Source of the DNA: Clostridia bacterium
GTDB lineage: Bacteria; Bacillota; Clostridia; Oscillospirales; CAG-272
DNA length: 11,586 nt
NCBI GenBank assembly: GCA_900769475.1
Contig: CAAGGQ010000244.1
Span: 1 to 11,586, forward strand
Direction of reading: 5' to 3'
Shown here: positions 1-4,728 of the stretch, piece by piece
Layout: each line of letters starts with the position of its first letter
Numbering within the stretch: position 1 is the stretch's first letter
The notes under the pieces: generated by a model
The model's input: the letters and a program-made list of their open reading frames with translations, nothing else
Database searches by the model: none
Told to the model about the DNA's origin: nothing
Made by a program: the position numbers and the translations under genes

Positions 1-1
1 C

Positions 2-109
2 CACCGCATCGTGCAATTCGGACGGGACGTCTGCTCGGCCCGGGCTCCCAAATGCGAGGAATGCCCCTTGCGGGAGCTGTGTGAGATGGGGAAGAAAGGG
101 GAAAGGTGA
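2..109 (+). CDS. nth: Endonuclease III, C-terminal end (partial)
   Basis: This is the last 35 codons of a gene that begins before the window. The peptide carries four cysteines spaced C-X6-C-X2-C-X5-C (CSARAPKCEECPLRELC), which is the 4Fe-4S cluster loop at the C-terminus of endonuclease III. The family is a bifunctional DNA glycosylase/AP lyase that removes oxidised pyrimidines in base excision repair. The helix-hairpin-helix and the catalytic Lys/Asp lie outside the window, so activity cannot be judged. The stop is only 7 nt before the start codon of the decayed HIT gene, so the two were probably co-transcribed. MutY shares the same cluster loop but carries a further C-terminal domain after it; here the protein ends about eight residues after the last Cys, which favours Nth. 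Confidence 0.9.
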   Translation, partial: HRIVQFGRDVCSARAPKCEECPLRELCEMGKKGER

Positions 110-116
110 CAAGAAG

Positions 117-535
117 ATGTGTATTGTTTGTGATCGGATCCATATGATCAAAGAAGGAACCAACCCGTAGATAATCAACATTTTAAGGGTTACACGTTAT
201 TTCTTGGAAAAGAACATAAAACGGAGCTGTTCGCGCTGGATCATTCTAAAAAAATGAAATTTTTGGAAGAGATGTCTATTGTGGCAGAAGCCGTTTCCCA
301 TGCGTTCGGTGCGGAAAAAATGAATTATGAATTGTTAGGGAACGGAGATTCCCACATTCATTGGCATCTATTTCCAAGAGTGAGCGGAGATATCGAAAAC
401 TACGGGAACAAGGGAAAAGGTCCTGTTTGGTGGTACCCGATGGAAAAAATGTATAGCCCTGACAATCGCCCTTCGGAATTTGAATTGAAAGAAATGAAGG
501 AAAAGCTGTTGATAGAATTGGAAAAACTCCTATAG
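117..535 (+). pseudogene. HIT-family nucleotide hydrolase, broken by internal deletion/frameshift
   Basis: The original start codon at 117 gives MCIVCDRIHMIKEGTNP, the usual N-terminus of Clostridial HIT proteins with its CxxC. It then hits an in-frame TAG at 168-170. Homologous reading resumes in another frame from about 170 (DNQHFKGYTLFLGKEHKTEL) and runs to the stop at 535. It includes the histidine triad HIHWHLF, the active site of HIT nucleoside-phosphate hydrolases, and the conserved KGPVWW segment. By recall of the family, about 14-16 residues (of the kind YFVKEL-TGYVVIG) are missing at the junction, so this is a deletion whose length is not a multiple of three rather than a single-base slip. 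An ATG at 254 could give a 93-residue remnant with the triad but lacking the N-terminal half of the fold. No clear Shine-Dalgarno precedes that ATG. The intact enzyme would hydrolyse dinucleoside polyphosphates or AMP-linked substrates. Confidence 0.8.
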
Positions 536-540
536 CTTTC

Positions 541-705
541 AAACAAGTAGGATCGTTATAATACAGCGGAGAATTGCGATGCCAAAAAGGCGAAGTGGAC
601 GATCTTACGTTTTTTGAACTCGATCAGATTTCGACCAATATCTCCAAGCCTATTGAAAAGGCATTGCGGCAGTATATTCGAGAAACGCACAAGGGGAAAT
701 TTTGA
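541..705 (+). pseudogene. NUDIX hydrolase C-terminal remnant
   Basis: Reading the frame that ends at TGA 703-705 gives, after an in-frame TAA at 559-561, YSGELRCQKGEVDDL followed by TFFELDQISTNISKPIEK and ALRQYIRETHKGKF. This resembles the last third of NUDIX hydrolases of the ADP-ribose/NADH pyrophosphatase-like type, in which an acidic 'E-V-x-D-L-x-F-F' strand is followed by 'I-S-x-P-I-x-x-A-L-x-x-Y'. The NUDIX box itself (GX5EX7REUXEEXGU) is absent and there is no start codon or ribosome binding site, so only a 3' scrap remains. It begins 5 nt after the HIT remnant, which suggests that one deletion removed the space between two neighbouring hydrolase genes. The family assignment is from recall of C-terminal motifs and is moderately certain. 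Confidence 0.55.
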
Positions 706-750
706 GGCGATAACATAGCATCCCGATAGAGAAAATATATCTGGCACAGG

Positions 751-798
751 GTAGGGGCGAACTGCGTTCGCCCACGGGAGACCACAGGTCTCCCCTAC
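751..798. repeat. 48-bp three-way-junction palindromic repeat, copy 1
   Basis: Outer arms GTAGGGG (751-757) and CCCCTAC (792-798) are complementary. Between them are two complete hairpins: GCGAAC-TGC-GTTCGC (757-771) and GGGAGACC-ACA-GGTCTCCC (776-794). The same 48-bp architecture occurs at 3945-3992 with different arm sequences but preserved pairing. It lies between convergent transcription units, as REP-like elements often do. Confidence 0.8.
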
Positions 799-832
799 GA
801 ATTAGGGGAGATGGTTAAGTCATAGAAAAACG

Positions 833-862
833 CCGCGCCCCTCCGATTTTGGAGGGGCGCGG
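833..862 (-). terminator. Intrinsic terminator of the serine hydrolase gene
   Basis: A perfect 12-bp GC-rich stem (CCGCGCCCCTCC / GGAGGGGCGCGG) with a 6-nt loop is followed, on the minus strand, by CGTTTTTC. It lies about 50 nt after the stop of the minus-strand serine hydrolase at 910. It should also block readthrough from the plus-strand pseudogenes. Confidence 0.85.
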
Positions 863-909
863 GTTTCCTATTCGTTTGTTTCCGTTTTTGGTTCGGAATG
901 GCGGATTGC

Positions 910-1764
910 TTACGAAAAATACCCCGCCACAAAGTCGCTAAAGGCATTGTTTCCGCATCCCAGCCACGCCACGGCGCGGTGGCAGTGGGGCAGAAGCATC
1001 AGCATCTGTCCGCACATGCCGCCCTTGCCGTACGCTTTGCCGTTCTTTTGGAGCTTCAGCTCATATCCCTTGGAAAGAACGGTATCGACCCAGCTTTCCG
1101 AGAGAAGGCGCCGTCCCCCGTACACGCCGTGATTCAGATAAAGGGCGCCCAGCTTAATCAGATCCTCGATCCGCAAATAGAGTCCCGTGGCGCCCATGGC
1201 GTGTCCCATGGGGCAATGACTCCAGGCGGCTTCGCGGAATTTCATCGGAGCAAACAGATGCTTCCAAAGAAAATCATCCAGGGGCATGCCGGCTCTCTTT
1301 TCCGCGATTCGCGAAAGCAGATAGTACGCTGCGTCGGTGTAGGTTGCGGTTGTACCGTCAAAATCGGCGCGGATCGGGGCGTTCAAAACATAAGAAAGAT
1401 AATCGCGCCCAAAGGCGGTGGCATCCTGACCGTCGATATCCAAAAAGTTCTTTGCAAGCCCTACCTTGTGGAGCAGAAGCATCTCCACGCTGGTCCTTTT
1501 CCATACGGGATGATAGGTGGCGGGAAGCTCATCTGCCAGGATATCGGTGAGGATTTCATTTGTGGAAAGGCGCCCACGATCCACTAAAAGCCCGACCGCT
1601 GTGACCACAAACGCCTTGGCAATGGAATACACGTTCTGGCAGGGATTGGTGGTACACAGGCTTTGGGTCTGAATGCCATCCTCTCCGTATTCCGCAATGA
1701 AAAAGACGTTTGCGCCCTCGCGATCCAAAATCTCTTTCTGAAAGGCACTTAAAAAATCACTCAT
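910..1764 (-). CDS. Serine hydrolase, class C beta-lactamase/penicillin-binding-protein fold
   Basis: A 284-residue cytoplasmic protein (no signal peptide or membrane segment). The nucleophile motif S-x-x-K is SIAK (Ser47-Lys50) in the usual context YSIAKAFV. The second motif is Y142-T-D144 (YTDAAYYLL), matching the Y-x-N/Y-x-D tyrosine loop of this superfamily. The third, H/K-x-G, position appears as GGMCGQ (248-253), a variant met in non-lactamase members. The family (COG1680) contains esterases, D-amino-acid peptidases and amidases, so the substrate cannot be named; beta-lactam resistance is unlikely for a protein that is not exported. The start at 1764 has AAGGAG 6 nt upstream. An in-frame extension to 1878 would run through the eda terminator and into eda and is rejected. 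The gene follows eda by 73 nt and may be expressed partly by readthrough. Confidence 0.82.
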   Translation of the reverse strand: MSDFLSAFQKEILDREGANVFFIAEYGEDGIQTQSLCTTNPCQNVYSIAKAFVVTAVGLLVDRGRLSTNEILTDILADELPATYHPVWKRTSVEMLLLHKVGLAKNFLDIDGQDATAFGRDYLSYVLNAPIRADFDGTTATYTDAAYYLLSRIAEKRAGMPLDDFLWKHLFAPMKFREAAWSHCPMGHAMGATGLYLRIEDLIKLGALYLNHGVYGGRRLLSESWVDTVLSKGYELKLQKNGKAYGKGGMCGQMLMLLPHCHRAVAWLGCGNNAFSDFVAGYFS

Positions 1765-1798
1765 AAGGGTCTCCTTTGCTGTCCTTTTGGTAAAAAGG

Positions 1799-1835
1799 GA
1801 AAAGCCGAGAAGCGTTTGGGCTTCCCGGCTTTTGA
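1799..1835 (-). terminator. Intrinsic terminator of eda
   Basis: The inverted repeat AAAAGCCG-GAAGC...GCTTC-CGGCTTTT begins 3 nt downstream of the eda stop. On the minus strand it is followed by a pyrimidine-rich run (TTTTCCCTTTTT). It separates eda from the serine hydrolase, though readthrough into the latter is possible because no distinct promoter is obvious in the 73-nt gap. Confidence 0.75.
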
Positions 1836-1837
1836 AA

Positions 1838-2434
1838 TTATTTTCCGATCGTCTCCCACATCTTCTTGCAGTTGGCAACGATGTCGCCCTTCATCATAAA
1901 GCTGCCGCCAATGGCCGCAATCTTCTCGAATTCCAGGAACTCATTGATGTTGGTCAGATCTACGCCGCCGGTGGGCAGGAAACGAACCTGGGGGAAGGGA
2001 GCGGAGAGGGCCTTGAGAGCCTTCAGGCCGCCGTATACGTTGGCAGGGAAGAACTTGAGGGTGGTGATGCCCAGCTCCAATGCCTGCATGATCTCGGTGG
2101 GGGTTACGCAACCGGGAAGATAGGGAACGCCTGCCTCCTCGCAGATCTTGGCTACCTCAACGGAAAGACCGGGGGAAACGATGAACTTTGCACCTGCCTC
2201 CAGAGCCGCCTTGGCCTGGGCGCCGTTGATCACGGTGCCGGCACCAATGTTCATTTCGGGGAAGTTCTTTACACCCTCGCGGATGGCGTCTGCCGCGCAG
2301 GCGGTACGGAAGGTAATCTCGGCTACGGGAACGCCGCCGTCACACAGGGCTTGCAGGGTGGGAATGGTGTCCTCCAGGTTTTGAATCACCACTACGGGGA
2401 CAACGGGACAAGTGCCAAAATTGGGTTGAACCAT
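1838..2434 (-). CDS. eda: KDPG / 4-hydroxy-2-oxoglutarate aldolase
   Basis: A 198-residue class I aldolase that splits 2-keto-3-deoxy-6-phosphogluconate into pyruvate and glyceraldehyde 3-phosphate (Entner-Doudoroff and hexuronate pathways). The Schiff-base lysine is Lys127 in TLKFFPA; the general acid/base Glu39 lies in VAEITFRT. Other family signatures are GAGTV (64-68), SPG (87-89), PGCVTPTEI (107-115), PTGGV (154-158) and GGSFM near the phosphate site. Length and motif order are normal for the family. The start at 2434 has AAGGAG about 8 nt upstream; an ORF extension to 2677 runs through the promoter and is rejected. A consensus promoter (2508-2536) and a terminator (1799-1835) make it a single-gene unit. 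No kdgK, edd or uronate genes are nearby, so its pathway partner must be elsewhere. Confidence 0.95.
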   Translation of the reverse strand: MVQPNFGTCPVVPVVVIQNLEDTIPTLQALCDGGVPVAEITFRTACAADAIREGVKNFPEMNIGAGTVINGAQAKAALEAGAKFIVSPGLSVEVAKICEEAGVPYLPGCVTPTEIMQALELGITTLKFFPANVYGGLKALKALSAPFPQVRFLPTGGVDLTNINEFLEFEKIAAIGGSFMMKGDIVANCKKMWETIGK

Positions 2435-2466
2435 GATGGAATCTCCTTTTTGATCTGATTTGAAAC

Positions 2467-2494
2467 GGCGGTGTCCTCGGGGAGAACACGCGCC
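2467..2494 (-). promoter_or_regulatory. Stable hairpin in the eda mRNA leader
   Basis: On the minus strand GGCG-(C)-GTGTTCTC and GAGGACAC-CGCC form a 12-bp stem with one bulged C, one T-G wobble and a CCC loop. It begins about 6-8 nt after the predicted start of transcription and ends about 30 nt before the eda ribosome binding site. No U-run follows, so it is not a classical attenuator; a 5'-end mRNA-stabilising hairpin or a protein/RNA target are the likelier roles. Confidence 0.55.
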
Positions 2495-2507
2495 TTCAGT
2501 TTTCTTC

Positions 2508-2536
2508 ATTCTATCACAATCCATTTCAAATGTCAA
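2508..2536 (-). promoter_or_regulatory. Sigma-A promoter of eda
   Basis: On the minus strand TTGACA (2531-2536) and TAGAAT (2508-2513) are separated by exactly 17 bp. The leader to the eda start codon is about 65-70 nt. Confidence 0.8.
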
Positions 2537-2586
2537 GAAAGAAGAGAAAAAAACCGACTCTTGGAGAACAGAAAAAAGATTTCTTG

Positions 2587-2644
2587 AAAAAAAAGAAAAA
2601 AATTGAAAAAAACTATTGCAATTTGAATTGGAATGTGGTACAAT
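2587..2644 (+). promoter_or_regulatory. Sigma-A promoter of secG with upstream A-tracts
   Basis: TTGCAA (2616-2621), a 17-bp spacer and TACAAT (2639-2644) precede secG. Runs of 7-8 A residues from about 2587 to 2612 sit directly upstream of the -35 box, as an UP element would. The leader is about 72 nt and contains an imperfect hairpin (TGT-CGGAG ... CTCCG-ACA, about 2666-2692). Confidence 0.75.
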
Positions 2645-2722
2645 GTAGTGTATTATGAAAGCGTATGTCCGGAGCATGGCATGTCTCCGACAGAAAAAGC
2701 TTTATTTTTTTCGGAGGTTATT

Positions 2723-2995
2723 ATGGCTCAACTTCTTGCATCCGCCACTTTGGTTTGGCAGTACGTGCTCGGTTCGATTCTGATCGTGTTGGCGATTGCT
2801 TTGGTTTATCTTGTATTGAAGCAGTCCGGTAAGGAAAAGGGACTTTCCGGTACCATTGCCGGAGGTGCTGACACCTTCTTCAGCAAAAATCAGAGCAAAA
2901 CGACCGATAAGCTTCTTTCCAAGCTGACCATCATCGGCTCCATTGTGTTCGTTGTTATCACCGTTGCTCTGGTGGTCATCGTTTCCATTGGTTGA
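2723..2995 (+). CDS. secG: Protein translocase subunit SecG
   Basis: A 90-residue membrane protein with two hydrophobic segments, about residues 12-32 and 66-88, joined by a polar loop. The loop reads KQSGKEKGLSGTIAGG followed by ADTFFSKNQSKTTDKLLSKLT and matches Clostridial SecG, including the GLSG-x-IAGGA-x-TFF signature just after the first membrane segment. SecG joins SecY and SecE in the plasma-membrane translocon and aids SecA-driven export. The start at 2723 is fixed by GGAGG 7 nt upstream; a longer in-frame reading from 2633 would start inside the promoter and is rejected. It is monocistronic here: the common downstream partner rnr (RNase R) and the smpB-ssrA pair are absent. Confidence 0.92.
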   Translation: MAQLLASATLVWQYVLGSILIVLAIALVYLVLKQSGKEKGLSGTIAGGADTFFSKNQSKTTDKLLSKLTIIGSIVFVVITVALVVIVSIG

Positions 2996-3029
2996 TCGAT
3001 TACGTACAGCAAAAAAACACCGCAAATGC

Positions 3030-3054
3030 TTTCTCTGTTGTTTTAACGGAGAAA
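3030..3054 (+). terminator. Hairpin after secG (possible weak terminator)
   Basis: TTTCTCTGTT and AACGGAGAAA pair over 10 bp (one T-G wobble) around a GTTTT loop, 35 nt after the secG stop. It lacks a following T-run, so termination here would be inefficient; a second hairpin follows at 3062-3105. Confidence 0.4.
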
Positions 3055-3061
3055 TGGCAGG

Positions 3062-3105
3062 CACAAAATTTCGGCAGAGAACTTGTTTTTCTGCCGATTT
3101 GTGTT
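3062..3105 (+). terminator. Second hairpin after secG, terminator-like
   Basis: TCGGCAG (3071-3077) pairs with CTGCCGA (3091-3097), and the stem can be extended through CACAAA/TTTGTG with a small bulge. It is followed by TTTGTGTTTATAA, a moderately T-rich tail. A good -10 hexamer (TATAAT, 3106-3111) overlaps the end, but the 17-bp-upstream TTGTTT is a poor -35, so a promoter for the downstream GNAT gene here is only possible. Confidence 0.45.
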
Positions 3106-3125
3106 TATAATGGGGTTAGCAAAAA

Positions 3126-3265
3126 AAGCCTTCCTCCGGGAGGAAGGTGGCACGCGAAGCGTGACGGAAGGAGCCTGCGTAACTTTGAAGTTTTGATATG
3201 TTTTATTGTCACGTATTCTCCCTCACTCGACTTCGTCGGGAGCTCCCTCCCGGAGGGAGCCTTAG
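3126..3265. repeat. MITE-like element with inverted, multi-hairpin ends
   Basis: The left end reads hairpin CCTTCCTC-CGG-GAGGAAGG, hairpin CACGC-GAA-GCGTG, then TGACGGAAGGAG. The right end is the inverted equivalent: CTCCCTCA, hairpin CGAC-TTC-GTCG, then GCTCCCTC-CCGG-AGGGAGC ending CCTT. The ends are imperfect inverted repeats (AAGCCTTCCTCCGGGAGG and, inverted, AAGGCTCCCTCCGGGAGG) around an AT-rich middle of about 60 bp. No protein is encoded. This fits a small non-autonomous mobile or REP/MITE-type repeat of the kind scattered through Clostridial genomes. The element is about 140 bp; its exact borders are uncertain. Confidence 0.65.
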
Positions 3266-3289
3266 GATGCGTGTCACTTTTAGGGGTAT

Positions 3290-3323
3290 GGGCTTTGCCC
3301 GAAGCCGGCGTTGCTTGCAACGC
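3290..3323. repeat. Pair of short palindromes next to the MITE-like element
   Basis: GGGC-TTT-GCCC (3290-3300) and GCGTTGC-TT-GCAACGC (3308-3323) lie back to back within the stretch between the inverted element and the GNAT gene. They could be an extension of the repeat unit. Apart from these hairpins and a candidate -10 box at 3106-3111, the gene-free stretch 2996-3373 shows no coding sequence. Confidence 0.5.
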
Positions 3324-3373
3324 TGTAATACAAAGGCGAAACTGGCGATAAAACAGCAATAGGAGTGCACGGC

Positions 3374-3868
3374 ATGCGTAATATATATTTGAACGGATAT
3401 ACTATAGAACCTATAACAATAAACAATCTTGATAAGTACGAAGATATTTTTTATTGCAACGAAGAATACTATATAATTACAGATGGACATACTGCTACAA
3501 AAACGGATTGCATCGAAACCATAGAATACTCTATTGACGGCATACCAAAGAACAATATTCATAATATAGGATTCTGCAACGACGAGGCGGTAGCTTGTTT
3601 GTTTTTGATTGAGGGATACCCTTATGCAGACATACTGTGGCTCGGTCTTTTTTTGGTACACAATAAGTATAAACGAAAACACATCGGTTCGAAATGTATA
3701 AAAGCACTAATTGATTCTTTGAAAGAAACCCATATCACGCGTATTCGGTTGTCAGTGCAAGACAATAATATCAGCGGTTTGTCTTTTTGGAAACATCTGG
3801 GCTTTTCTATTATTGCGGAGACAGAATGCGAAAACTTTAAAAATCTCACAATGGAATATGTATTATAA
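3374..3868 (+). CDS. GNAT-family N-acetyltransferase
   Basis: A 164-residue protein of normal GNAT length. The acetyl-CoA binding motif A is at about residues 92-108 (LFLVHNKYKRKHIGSK), where the usual Q/R-x-x-G-x-G/A reads K-R-K-H-I-G, so the first glycine is replaced by His. Motif B is FWKHLGF (138-144), preceded by the typical V-x-x-x-N region (VQDNN). The acceptor cannot be predicted. The start is ATG 3374, 9 nt after AGGAG; the in-frame GTG at 3365 is too close to that site. The gene is clearly more AT-rich than its neighbours, with frequent ATA, TTA and AAT codons. It sits between the MITE-like element and a 48-bp cruciform repeat, all of which suggest recent acquisition. Confidence 0.85.
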   Translation: MRNIYLNGYTIEPITINNLDKYEDIFYCNEEYYIITDGHTATKTDCIETIEYSIDGIPKNNIHNIGFCNDEAVACLFLIEGYPYADILWLGLFLVHNKYKRKHIGSKCIKALIDSLKETHITRIRLSVQDNNISGLSFWKHLGFSIIAETECENFKNLTMEYVL

Positions 3869-3875
3869 TAGGAAT

Positions 3876-3912
3876 CCCCGACAGACCGTTCAAAATCTGC
3901 CGGGGTTATCTC
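3876..3912 (+). terminator. Terminator of the GNAT gene
   Basis: CCCCGACAGA (3876-3885) pairs with TCTGCCGGGG (3896-3905) with one internal mismatch and a 10-nt loop. It is followed by TTATCTCTTTGTTTT. It starts 7 nt after the GNAT stop codon. Confidence 0.7.
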
Positions 3913-3944
3913 TTTGTTTTCTGCGAGTCAAATATTGCTTATCC

Positions 3945-3992
3945 GTAGGGGCGTTCTTTGAACGCCCGTGGGCGAACACAGTTCGCCCCTAC
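3945..3992. repeat. 48-bp three-way-junction palindromic repeat, copy 2
   Basis: It has the same length and plan as the copy at 751-798: outer arms GTAGGGG / CCCCTAC, first hairpin GCGTTC-TTT-GAACGC and second hairpin GGGCGAAC-ACA-GTTCGCCC. Compared with copy 1 the changes within both stems are matched on the other strand, and the ACA loop is kept. It lies between convergent GNAT and HD-domain genes. Confidence 0.8.
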
Positions 3993-4047
3993 AGTGCGTT
4001 ATACAATTTCTCCGCTAAGAACATCTCGCTTTGCGGTGTTTTTTCTT

Positions 4048-4629
4048 TTATCGGGGTTGCGCGTCCTGCTTGGCGTCCTCCAGCTTCTTCAGGGAATCGG
4101 CCAACATCTCCTGCCGCAACGCCCGGGTCCATTCCGACCAGGCGGCGCTCTCATTACCGTACACCAGCTGCTCGGTGTATTCCAGGGGAATCCAGGTGGA
4201 AAGGGGCGCCTCGTTGTGGGAGAGAACGGCCTCCATGTTATCCAAGGCCTTAAAGAGCTTAGCCTCGGGCGTTTCCAGGGCCTCCATTTCGGCAAAGAGT
4301 GGGGCTAACTCGGCCGCGGTTTGGGGAGGAAGCATGGCCATCAGCTTGGCAATGGCCACGCGCTCCCGATCCTCGTCGGCGTCGGTTTTATAGAAGGAGG
4401 GAATATCTCCCGTGAGGGCTTCGCCAAAATCGTGGATCAGGCACATACGCAGCACCTTGTTGATGTCCAGATCCGGGTATTCATCGGCCGAAAGCAGAGC
4501 CATCACGCTGAGTCGCCAGGAGTGCTCGGCCACACTTTCGTGCCGTCCCTGAGAGGACCAGGAATGGCGAGTGCGATTTTTGAGGGCCTCCACAGTGCTT
4601 AAAAATTGAATCAGAGTACGAGGATCCAT
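4048..4629 (-). CDS. HD-domain phosphohydrolase, YfbR/HDDC2-like 5'-nucleotidase
   Basis: A 193-residue cytoplasmic metal-dependent phosphohydrolase. The HD residues are in order: His36 (ESVAEHSWR), His66-Asp67 (CLIHDFGEALTGDIPSF) and a distal Asp130 (KALDNMEAVL). The 'ESVAEHS' and 'HDxGEALTGDI' segments place it with COG1896, whose E. coli member YfbR removes phosphate from deoxyribonucleoside 5'-monophosphates; the eukaryotic relative is HDDC2. A dNMP phosphatase role is therefore likely but not proven. The start at 4629 has AAGGAG 5 nt upstream; an ATG at 4659 lacks a site. It lies 95 nt after the rlmI-like gene on the same strand and has its own probable promoter at 4700-4728. Confidence 0.85.
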   Translation of the reverse strand: MDPRTLIQFLSTVEALKNRTRHSWSSQGRHESVAEHSWRLSVMALLSADEYPDLDINKVLRMCLIHDFGEALTGDIPSFYKTDADEDRERVAIAKLMAMLPPQTAAELAPLFAEMEALETPEAKLFKALDNMEAVLSHNEAPLSTWIPLEYTEQLVYGNESAAWSEWTRALRQEMLADSLKKLEDAKQDAQPR

Positions 4630-4699
4630 ACAATCTCCTTTTGGTTTGCTTTCCCCCAAAACATTGCAAATATGGGGGGCTTTTTATACTTATTTTAGA

Positions 4700-4728
4700 A
4701 TAATACTAATTCTTATTTTAAAAATCAA
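4700..4728 (-). promoter_or_regulatory. Probable promoter of the HD-domain gene
   Basis: On the minus strand TTGATT (4723-4728) and TATTAT (4700-4705) are 17 bp apart in a very AT-rich gap. The -35 box overlaps the last codons of the upstream methyltransferase gene. A C5/G5 inverted repeat (about 4653-4678) lies in the resulting leader. Confidence 0.5.

Noticed and set aside
898..1587. Long plus-strand reading frame opposite the serine hydrolase
   Set aside because: It lies antisense to a gene with clear SxxK and YxD motifs, has no ribosome binding site, and its translation has no recognisable domain; it is a shadow of high-GC third-position bias.
1787..2458. Plus-strand reading frame opposite eda
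   Set aside because: Antisense to an unmistakable aldolase, Gly-rich translation without family motifs, no start signals.
2633..2722. Upstream extension of SecG (30 more residues)
   Set aside because: It would begin inside the -10 region of the promoter; GGAGG 7 nt before 2723 fixes the start.
3105..3359. 84-codon minus-strand frame across the repeats after secG
   Set aside because: It is a translation of palindromic repeat DNA with no ribosome binding site; such frames recur wherever the repeat is found.
4000..4047. Possible plus-strand terminator (CCGC...GCGG then T-run)
   Set aside because: The stem is only 4 bp with a 17-nt loop; the GNAT gene already has a better terminator at 3876-3912.
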